From: an uncultured Oscillospiraceae bacterium
GTDB lineage: Bacteria > Bacillota_A > Clostridia > Oscillospirales > Acutalibacteraceae
Direction of reading: 5' to 3'
Assembly (NCBI GenBank): GCA_900554165.1
Contig: USGR01000073.1
Location: forward strand, 1-5,612
Length of the DNA stretch: 5,612 nt
Of the stretch, positions 1-4,452 are shown one piece after another (position 1 is the stretch's first letter; every line of letters begins with the position of its first letter). Below the pieces are notes generated by a model. It saw only the letters and a program-made list of their open reading frames with translations, ran no database searches and was not told where the DNA came from. A program made the position numbers and the translations under genes.

Positions 1-1029
1 CAGGCGGGCATGATGTACCGCCCCGTGCGCGAGCGCTCGGCCGACAACGTGGTGGAATCGGTGGTGCAAGGCCTGGCCGAGACGGGCTACGACGAGGTCA
101 GCCTCACGTCGCTGTCGTCCACCGACCACTCGCAGATCGCCTCTATCCTCACGCGCATCAACCGCGCCTGCGACGGGAAGGGCGTGCGCATCTCGGTGCC
201 TTCGCAGCGCCTCGACTCGTTCGGCGTGGATATGGCCGAGCTGGTGGCCGGCCAGAAGAAGGGCGGCCTCACGTTCGCGCCCGAGGCGGGCACGCAGCGC
301 CTGCGCGATATAAACAATAAGAATATCACGGAAGAGGATATAATGAGCTCGTGCAAGCGCGTGTTTGAGAAAGGATATACATCGGTTAAGCTGTACTTTA
401 TGCTTGGTCTGCCCTTTGAGACGGACGATGACATAATAGGCATTGCCGACCTTGCGCAGAAAATTGTAGATTTATATTACTCGCTTCCTACGCGTCAGAA
501 GGGCAAGGCTATAAGCGTATCTATAGGATTATCAACCTTTACGCCAAAGCCGCATACGCCCTTTCAGTGGCATGCTCAGGACGCGGGGGCAGAGATACAG
601 CGCAAGCAAAGAATTTTGCTTGCGCATATACGCACTAAGAAGATATCTGTAAGCTGGAACGACAGCGATATGAGCCTTATGGAGAGCGCAATTTCAAGAG
701 GCGACAGGCGCATAGGCAAAGTTATATATGACGCCTATAAATCCGGCTGCAATTTTGACAGTTGGGACGACTTCTTTAATATCGGCAAATGGAGGTCGGC
801 TTTTGAGGCAAACGAACTTGCTCCGGAATTTTATGCAAACAGAGAGCGCTCGTTTGACGAGGCTTTGCCATGGGATATTATGGACTATGGTGTAAGCAAA
901 AAGTTTTTAATTGAAGAGATGAAGAAAGCAGAGCAGGGGGTTACTACACAAAATTGCCGGGAAAACTGCTCGCATTGTGGCGCCACATGCTTTAAAAGCG
1001 GAATATGTATAGAAAGGCGCGACAATTAA
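1..1029 (+). CDS. B12-binding-type radical SAM protein (TIGR03960-like), 5' end outside the window
   Basis: The reading frame is open from base 1 to the TAA at 1027-1029 (342 residues visible), so the true start lies upstream. The first visible residues, QAGMMYRPVRER, are what follows the third cysteine of the CxxxCxxC iron-sulfur motif in this family, so the N-terminal B12-binding-like domain and the cluster cysteines are just outside. Visible landmarks: SLTSLSSTD (about 103-129), the radical SAM strand RISVPSQRLDS (188-220), LTFAPEAGTQRLRD (268-309), VKLYFMLGLPFET (385-423), STFTPKPHTPFQW (532-570), and a cysteine-rich tail (CRENCSHCGATC, about 955-990) typical of the family end. The family is predicted to do radical chemistry with S-adenosylmethionine, but its substrate is unknown. 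It is normally paired with the DUF2344 protein encoded downstream. The oddity is composition: bases 1 to about 309 are strongly GC-rich and the rest is not, so the coding region may be a chimera of two organisms. The family call is firm. Confidence 0.9.
   Translation, partial: QAGMMYRPVRERSADNVVESVVQGLAETGYDEVSLTSLSSTDHSQIASILTRINRACDGKGVRISVPSQRLDSFGVDMAELVAGQKKGGLTFAPEAGTQRLRDINNKNITEEDIMSSCKRVFEKGYTSVKLYFMLGLPFETDDDIIGIADLAQKIVDLYYSLPTRQKGKAISVSIGLSTFTPKPHTPFQWHAQDAGAEIQRKQRILLAHIRTKKISVSWNDSDMSLMESAISRGDRRIGKVIYDAYKSGCNFDSWDDFFNIGKWRSAFEANELAPEFYANRERSFDEALPWDIMDYGVSKKFLIEEMKKAEQGVTTQNCRENCSHCGATCFKSGICIERRDN
300..318. other. Abrupt base-composition junction inside the radical SAM gene
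   Basis: By hand count, 209 of bases 1-300 are G or C (about 70%), against 51 of bases 301-420 (about 43%). The change falls within a few codons, after CTGCGCGAT (301-309), where ATAAACAATAAG begins. Upstream codons nearly all end in G or C; downstream codons use ATA, AAT, AAA and TTT freely. The frame is not interrupted and the protein stays family-like across the join, which lies in the conserved TFAPEAGTQRLRD segment. A conserved stretch of this kind can be nearly identical in DNA between unrelated genomes, which favours an assembly join or homologous recombination there. The sequence alone cannot separate these. Confidence 0.85.
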
Positions 1030-1038
1030 TTGTCGTGT
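1017..1038. repeat. Palindrome spanning the radical SAM stop codon
   Basis: CGACAATTAATTGTCG (1020-1035) is a perfect 16-base palindrome. Allowing G-U pairs, the RNA could extend it to 1017-1038. The TAA stop (1027-1029) sits at its centre. No T-run follows, so it is not a standard intrinsic terminator. It could be an mRNA 3'-end hairpin or a protein-binding dyad; a perfect palindrome leaves no natural loop, so the RNA hairpin would be shorter than the DNA symmetry suggests. Confidence 0.5.
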
Positions 1039-1323
1039 AGGGCAAGCTTGGAGCAGGCGTGCATAAATTAACGGTGGTAACCGCCATTTGCATTTGAAGA
1101 TTTTCGCAATATTATGCGGCATCCTGACGGAATTATTTGAGGCTGCATAAACTGCCGGGCCATAAAGCAGCGAAAATGGGTTATGTGATGTTAGGCTAAA
1201 AACATTATTGCTAAAGCGCTGCGGTGCTTTATCATGTCGGATTATTCGGTGCGTTAAGTCATGCACTTCGAGCTTAGCTTTTGCTGCAGGCAAGCGCAGA
1301 ATTTATATGGGAGGCAATATCAT
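1030..1323. other. Gene-free gap of 294 bases between the radical SAM and DUF2344 genes, with inverted repeats
   Basis: I find no credible coding region here on either strand. The minus strand is open across much of it but has no family-like sequence. Two inverted repeats stand out. TTATGCGGC (1112-1120) pairs with GCTGCATAA (1142-1150), nine pairs including one G-U. TAAAGCGC (1212-1219) pairs with GTGCTTTA (1224-1231) around the loop TGCG, eight pairs with one G-U, which makes a C(UNCG)G-type stable tetraloop in RNA. Neither is followed by a T-run. The two flanking genes usually lie close together, so the gap is unexpected; it may be an RNA-structured spacer or worn-out sequence. Confidence 0.45.
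1309..1314 (+). promoter_or_regulatory. Ribosome binding site that fixes a TTG start for the DUF2344 gene
   Basis: GGGAGG at 1309-1314 stands nine bases before TTG at 1324. Translation from there begins MKNVRIWFKKTGSAKYISHLDL, which matches how the family normally starts. An in-frame ATG at 1261 would add 21 residues with no family resemblance and has no comparable site before it. Confidence 0.7.
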
Positions 1324-1992
1324 TTGAAAAATGTCAGAATATGGTTTAAAAAAACGGGCAGTGCAAAATACATATCGCATTTGGACTTGGTACGGCTGTT
1401 TACACGCTGCATAAGGCGCAGCAGGGTGCCGGCATGGTATACAGAAGGGTTTAATCCGCATCTTCATATGGTGTTTGCACAGCCGCTGCCGATAGGAATT
1501 GAAGCACTGCATGAGGCAATGGACATTAAAATAGAAGATGATTTATACTCCAATAACAGAATAGCCGAAAATTTAAGCGCCGTTATGCCGGAGAATATAG
1601 CTGTGACGGATGTAAGCGACCCCGTAGACAGCTTTGCGGATATATCAGGCGCTGAGTACAATATACGCCTTGGCTTTACAGAAAAAATTTTGCCAAAAGA
1701 TTTGTCGAAATTTTTCAATGGGAATATAACGGTCGAAAAGGCAGCTAAAAAGAAAAAGGGTCGACGGGGAATACAAGCTCCGGAAATCAAAGAGCTTGAG
1801 GTTTACTGCCGGCTGGTTTCATTTTCCGCCGATGAATCATCTGCCGATATGACTGTTATACTTCCGGCGGGCAGCCGTCTTAATATAAATCCTCCGCTTG
1901 TAATAAGCGCAGCCGAAAAGCGCTTTGGAAAATTGGATACTTTAAGCATAACAAGAAATTTGTGTTTAGTAGGAGAAAATGAGCTTAAATAG
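1324..1992 (+). CDS. Radical SAM-associated DUF2344 protein (TIGR03936-like)
   Basis: 222 residues from the TTG at 1324, about the usual size for the stand-alone form of this family. Hallmarks are the N-terminal FKKTGSAKYISHLDL (about residues 8-22), RSRVPAWYTEGFNPH (about 32-46), the FAQPLPIGIE segment (51-60), and near the C terminus NINPPLVISAAEKRFG. A lysine-rich patch (AAKKKKGRR) lies mid-protein. The family (PF10105) is either fused to the C terminus of TIGR03960 radical SAM proteins or encoded directly after them, as here; it is taken to be their partner, but its biochemical role is unknown. No signal peptide or membrane segment is visible, so it is likely cytoplasmic. The separation from the radical SAM gene is wide for this pair, and the RNase E/G and ribosomal protein L21/L27 genes that often follow in Clostridia are absent. 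Confidence 0.88.
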   Translation: MKNVRIWFKKTGSAKYISHLDLVRLFTRCIRRSRVPAWYTEGFNPHLHMVFAQPLPIGIEALHEAMDIKIEDDLYSNNRIAENLSAVMPENIAVTDVSDPVDSFADISGAEYNIRLGFTEKILPKDLSKFFNGNITVEKAAKKKKGRRGIQAPEIKELEVYCRLVSFSADESSADMTVILPAGSRLNINPPLVISAAEKRFGKLDTLSITRNLCLVGENELK

Positions 1993-2011
1993 AAAAATAC
2001 AATGATGCAAT

Positions 2012-2066
2012 TTGTGGCGCACCTCTCATAAGGAAGGTGCGCCACAATAGATTTATATTTTGCTTC
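2012..2066 (+). terminator. GC-rich hairpin after the DUF2344 gene, probable intrinsic terminator
   Basis: TTGTGGCGCACCT (2012-2024) and AGGTGCGCCACAA (2035-2047) are perfect 13-base inverted repeats around a ten-base loop, starting 19 bases after the DUF2344 stop. The plus-strand side continues TAGATTTATATTTT, which is T-rich but interrupted, so termination may be leaky. The minus-strand side has no good T-run. It is far more GC-rich than its surroundings. Confidence 0.6.
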
Positions 2067-2070
2067 TTTT

Positions 2071-2092
2071 CGGATTGTGGTGTTAAAATCCG
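2071..2092. repeat. Small hairpin CGGATT/AATCCG
   Basis: CGGATT (2071-2076) pairs with AATCCG (2087-2092) around a ten-base loop. It lies just beyond the larger hairpin at 2012-2047. No T-run follows on either strand, so no role can be assigned. Confidence 0.3.
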
Positions 2093-2133
2093 ATGTTCGT
2101 TATCCTCTGTGGATGCCGGTACCATGTTTCGTA

Positions 2134-2452
2134 TTAGTTGTTTATAACTCCTTTGTACCAATTCGGAATGATTTTCGTCATATTATCATACCAACTTAGT
2201 GCATCTTTGGCTTGATTTACCATTATTTGAATTTGGCTCTGTCCAAAAGAAACTGCCCAAGGCATAGAGGATAGAGTATTACTGCTAATATAAAGTGCGA
2301 GAAGCTCCCAAAACTGAATAGTTTTTTTCTGGTCCTAATGTAATTTTCCAATATGATTGTTTTTTCTGCAAATAAAATTTTTCTGAATGATTACAAAAGC
2401 CAAAGGGAGACAACTTCTTTAGGAAATGTCTTCCTTTCGAGTCCTTGTATTT
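2134..2452 (-). pseudogene. Probable frameshifted remnant of an unrecognised gene
   Basis: On the minus strand, two open frames join at a run of seven A (T7 at 2322-2328 on the plus strand). The upstream frame is open from 2452 and includes HFLKKLSPFGFCNHSEKF and QSYWKITLGPEK. The downstream frame, offset by one, is open from 2334 to a TAA at 2134-2136 and includes FWELLALYISSNTLSS, MPWAVSFGQSQIQIM and WYDNMTKIIPNWYKGVINN. Dropping one A would give a continuous frame of about 105 residues through GPEK-TIQFWELL. The downstream part has varied, protein-like composition with several tryptophans. There is no convincing start codon or ribosome site at the 5' end, where a TAA interrupts at 2453-2455, so the N terminus also appears lost. 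I do not recognise the family. The alternative is chance openness in AT-rich DNA; the third frame is also partly open here, which weakens the case. The remaining bases of 2048-2476 hold nothing else that I can support. Confidence 0.35.
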
Positions 2453-2476
2453 TTATACAAATATTAGAGGGAATTT

Positions 2477-3007
2477 TTAAACATTAAAAATCTTGTTGTA
2501 AATTTTGATGAGCTTGCATTTATAGCAGAGTATTATTGACAGCACCGCCCCGATACCGGCCTGAAGAATTTGATACGGAAGCTTTAGCATGGCATACTCC
2601 GGCGTGCTGTAAATAAAGGCCCTGCCTAATGAGTACCCCACAACCATAATTATTGCGCCAAGCGATACTCCGATAACAGAGGCGGCCATCCTGTGATTTT
2701 TAAGCAGATGCCGCGTGCACAGAGAAATAACAACGGCCTGAAGCCCGTGCGTGATGAGGGAGACAAACATCGGCAGAGGGTAGAAAAATAGGTCCCCTAA
2801 AAAAGAGCCTACGCCTCCGACTACAAAGGCCGAAAGCGGGTCGAGCAGAATTGCAGCGGTGCAAATTACTATATCGTTTAAATAAAAATGTCCGCTGGGC
2901 ACGGGTATTCCAAAAGAGCTCATGGCGATGTTCAGCGCCATAAATATTGCCGTTGCCGTTATAAGCTTTGCAGAAAATATTGCGATATTTTTTTTACTCT
3001 TTATCAT
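2477..3007 (-). CDS. ECF transporter S component (vitamin-uptake substrate-binding membrane protein)
   Basis: 176 residues from the ATG whose first base is 3007. AAAGGTG (3020-3014) lies six bases before it; the GTG inside that site would also be an in-frame start but is better read as part of the ribosome site. The protein is almost entirely hydrophobic, with about five or six membrane segments (near residues 13-32, 45-66, 78-97, 108-127, 145-162), the usual size and shape of an S component. The segment from FYLNDIVICTAAILLDP through FVVGGVGSFLGDLFFYP to MFVSLITHGLQAVVISL matches the pattern of the PF07155 / ECF S family (L-x-D-x-x-I, A-x-x-L-x-x-P-x-x-A, GG-x-G-S-x-x-x-D-L, HGL). Such proteins bind one vitamin and share the EcfA/EcfA'/EcfT energising module, which is not encoded here, so this would be a group II system. 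The substrate cannot be read from sequence; the divergent MocR gene makes vitamin B6 a reasonable guess only. Confidence 0.85.
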   Translation of the reverse strand: MIKSKKNIAIFSAKLITATAIFMALNIAMSSFGIPVPSGHFYLNDIVICTAAILLDPLSAFVVGGVGSFLGDLFFYPLPMFVSLITHGLQAVVISLCTRHLLKNHRMAASVIGVSLGAIIMVVGYSLGRAFIYSTPEYAMLKLPYQILQAGIGAVLSIILCYKCKLIKIYNKIFNV

Positions 3008-3013
3008 ATCAAT

Positions 3014-3020
3014 CACCTTT
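3014..3020 (-). promoter_or_regulatory. Ribosome binding site of the ECF S component gene
   Basis: Minus-strand AAAGGTG ends six bases before the ATG at 3007. It overlaps the -35 hexamer of the opposite promoter (3018-3023), so the two genes' control elements are interleaved. Confidence 0.6.
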
Positions 3021-3046
3021 ACAAGTTAGTGCACAAATTATATAAT
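3018..3046 (+). promoter_or_regulatory. Near-consensus sigma-A promoter for the mocR-type gene
   Basis: TTTACA (3018-3023) and TATAAT (3041-3046) are separated by exactly 17 bases. The -10 box is perfect and the -35 has one mismatch. Transcription would start near 3053, giving a leader of about 44 bases before the ATG at 3097. The predicted start falls inside the palindrome at 3045-3061, which suggests repression of the gene by a bound regulator. Confidence 0.65.
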
Positions 3047-3065
3047 ATTATCTGATAATATAAAA
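3037..3065 (-). promoter_or_regulatory. Possible weak promoter for the ECF S component gene
   Basis: On the minus strand TATAAT (3042-3037) is a perfect -10, overlapping the plus-strand -10. The base positions 17 further up (3065-3060) read TTTTAT, a poor -35. A perfect -10 with a weak -35 is what an activator-dependent promoter can look like, but the AT-rich context also produces such -10 boxes by chance. Confidence 0.35.
3045..3061. promoter_or_regulatory. 17-bp palindrome, candidate operator in the divergent promoter region
   Basis: ATATTATC-T-GATAATAT is a perfect inverted repeat with a single central base. It covers the end of the plus-strand -10 and the predicted transcription start, and lies between the -10 and -35 regions of the minus-strand promoter. 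A related sequence, ATAATCAGAT (3089-3098), matches the reverse complement of the palindrome core at 9 of 10 positions and is centred 42 bases away (about four helical turns), overlapping the ATG of the regulator gene. MocR-family regulators commonly bind repeated sites in their own divergent promoter regions. Binding is inferred. Confidence 0.45.
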
Positions 3066-3071
3066 TAACCA

Positions 3072-3078
3072 AAAGGAG
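3072..3078 (+). promoter_or_regulatory. Ribosome binding site of the mocR-type gene with unusually long spacing
   Basis: AAAGGAG (3072-3078) is a strong site, but 18 bases separate it from the ATG at 3097, where 5 to 10 is normal. No in-frame ATG, GTG or TTG lies closer, and the protein start MLTYNLNNRKDKPIYEYIYE looks right for the family. The spacer contains a run of seven T. Confidence 0.5.
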
Positions 3079-3096
3079 ATTTTTTTACATAATCAG

Positions 3097-4281
3097 ATGC
3101 TGACTTATAATTTAAATAACAGGAAAGATAAACCGATATATGAATATATTTACGAAAGAATAAAGGAAGATATAAGGAATAATATAATTGGTGCCGGAGA
3201 AAGGCTGCCGTCTAAAAGAGCGATGGCAGAGCATTTGGGGGTCAGCGTGCTGACCATAGCTTCAAGCTATCAAATGCTTATTGACGAGGGGTATGTATAT
3301 TCCCACGAGCGCAGCGGGTATTTTGTATGTGCGCCGGAAGAAATGGCGTCCGTATCGTTGGGCTTGCCGAACATATCAAAGCGCCAAGGAGCAGAATCCG
3401 CTGCGGGACCTGCTGTACAAATCGGAGCAGATGAAAAGGCAGAGCCGGAGAAAAATGCAGCCAACATACTGACAAATGGGCCGCAAGGCAACATCGGATT
3501 TCAATTTGCGGAATATTCAAAGATTATGCGCAGAGTAATATCTAAATACGGCAGTGAGCTTCTGATAAAATCACCGCCGCTTGGCTGCGAAATCTTGCGA
3601 AAAGCCATTTCAGATTATCTTTTAAGATACAGGGGCATGAGTGTTCCGTACAGCAGGATAATAATAGGCTCGGGCTCGGAGTATTTTTACGGCATGACGG
3701 TGCTTCTGCTGGGCAGGGACAAGATATATGGGCTGGAAAATCCGTCATATGAAAAAATACGCGCAGTTTATGAGGCCAACGGCGCACGCTGCGATATGCT
3801 CGATATGGACTTAAACGGCATACTTACATCAGAGCTTATGAGGACAAAGGCCAACGTGCTTCATGTTACTCCTTTCAACAGCTACCCTACGGGAGCTACG
3901 GCAAACGCGTCAAAGCGGTATGAATATCTTGCATGGGCGCGCCGGGTGGGCTCGGTTATTGTTGAGGATGATATAGATTCAGAATTTGCAGTAGGCATAA
4001 AGCCGGTTGAAACGATTTACTCAATGGATAACGACGGCTTGGTCATATATCTTAATACCTTTTCAAAAAGCATAGCGCCGTCTATGCGAATGGGGTATAT
4101 GATTTTGCCGGAGAGTCTGGAGCGCCTTTACATAGAAAAGCTCGGCTTTTACTCCTGCACGGTGCCTGTGTACGACCAGTATGTTTTAGCTGAATTTATT
4201 TCCGGCGGATATTTTGAGCGTCATTTAAACCGCACGCGCAGACGTCTGCGTCAGAAAATGAAAGAGGAAAATGTCGGGTAA
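3097..4281 (+). CDS. MocR/GabR-type transcription regulator (GntR HTH + aminotransferase fold), C-terminally truncated
   Basis: 394 residues; family members usually run to about 460-480. Residues 1-78 form a GntR-type winged helix (PIYEYIYERIKEDI, ERLPSKRAMAEHLGVS, SSYQMLIDEGYVYSHERSGYF). A linker of about 45 residues rich in Ala, Glu and Gly follows. From about 125 on there is a class I aminotransferase domain: GSGSEYFYGM (191-200), GLENPSYEKIRAVYEANG (212-229), HVTPFNSYPTG (256-266), VEDDIDSEF (289-297), and the PLP-lysine motif TFSKSIAPSMRMGY with Lys324. In GabR the motif is EDDYDSEF and its Tyr contacts PLP; here that position is Ile293. The sequence is family-like through YFERHLNRTRRRLRQK and then stops at a TAA, so about 70-90 residues of the C-terminal subdomain, including the carboxylate-binding Arg of GabR, are absent. 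I could not find them in another frame downstream. It may therefore be inactive, or regulate without a ligand-closing domain. It is divergent from the ECF S component gene and probably controls it. Confidence 0.85.
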   Translation: MLTYNLNNRKDKPIYEYIYERIKEDIRNNIIGAGERLPSKRAMAEHLGVSVLTIASSYQMLIDEGYVYSHERSGYFVCAPEEMASVSLGLPNISKRQGAESAAGPAVQIGADEKAEPEKNAANILTNGPQGNIGFQFAEYSKIMRRVISKYGSELLIKSPPLGCEILRKAISDYLLRYRGMSVPYSRIIIGSGSEYFYGMTVLLLGRDKIYGLENPSYEKIRAVYEANGARCDMLDMDLNGILTSELMRTKANVLHVTPFNSYPTGATANASKRYEYLAWARRVGSVIVEDDIDSEFAVGIKPVETIYSMDNDGLVIYLNTFSKSIAPSMRMGYMILPESLERLYIEKLGFYSCTVPVYDQYVLAEFISGGYFERHLNRTRRRLRQKMKEENVG

Positions 4282-4390
4282 CTTTTGCATTGATAAAATA
4301 AATATTATGGCGAGAAAGTCTTAAAGATGATAACGGCAGTATATCTGAGATGTAAACCAACGGTAGAGTAAGGCGTCGGCTAAAAATCGG
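4282..4390. other. Spacer after the truncated regulator gene, no gene and no terminator seen
   Basis: I see no continuation of the regulator's missing C-terminal domain in any frame, no hairpin with a T-run, and no other coding region. Transcripts of the regulator gene may therefore run into the downstream XRE gene. This is where the lost gene end would be expected if a deletion occurred. Confidence 0.4.
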
Positions 4391-4419
4391 TTGCTGTTTT
4401 GGCGCTTTTCCTTTAAAAT
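4391..4419 (+). promoter_or_regulatory. Likely promoter of the membrane XRE regulator gene
   Basis: TTGCTG (4391-4396) and TAAAAT (4414-4419) are 17 bases apart. The -10 has one mismatch; the -35 keeps the TTG. A start near 4426 would leave a short leader with the AAAGGA site at 4439-4444, and would exclude a start at the upstream TTG (4420). Confidence 0.4.
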
Positions 4420-4452
4420 TTGAATATCAAGAAATGCGAAAGGATAAGGGCT

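Noticed and set aside
1073..1085. GGTGGTAACCGCC resembles the T-box antiterminator motif (GGTGGNACCGCG).
   Set aside because: It carries an extra base, lies only about 43 bases after the previous stop with no room for a specifier stem, lacks a following terminator, and the downstream gene is not an aminoacyl-tRNA or amino-acid gene.
907..1293. Minus-strand open frame of 128 codons.
   Set aside because: It overlaps the end of the radical SAM gene, has no recognisable family sequence or ribosome site, and its composition looks like a shadow.
1261..1323. ATG at 1261 as the start of the DUF2344 gene.
   Set aside because: The added 21 residues do not resemble the family and there is no ribosome site, whereas GGGAGG fits the TTG at 1324.
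2321..2330. A AAA AAC slippery heptamer on the minus strand as a programmed -1 frameshift.
   Set aside because: A -1 shift leads to a short different frame ending after about 33 codons, while the protein-like continuation needs +1. No intact upstream start exists, so a programmed event is unlikely.
2445..2460. TTGTAT-TTTT-ATACAA hairpin as terminator of the ECF S component gene.
   Set aside because: The stem is six AT-rich pairs and no T-run follows on the minus strand.
3008..3016. GTG at 3016 as the start of the ECF S component gene.
   Set aside because: The GTG is part of the AAAGGTG ribosome site that serves the ATG at 3007.
4420..4452. TTG at 4420 as the start of the XRE gene.
   Set aside because: It overlaps the probable -10 box and has no ribosome site; ATG 4453 has AAAGGA at normal spacing and starts right at the HTH domain.
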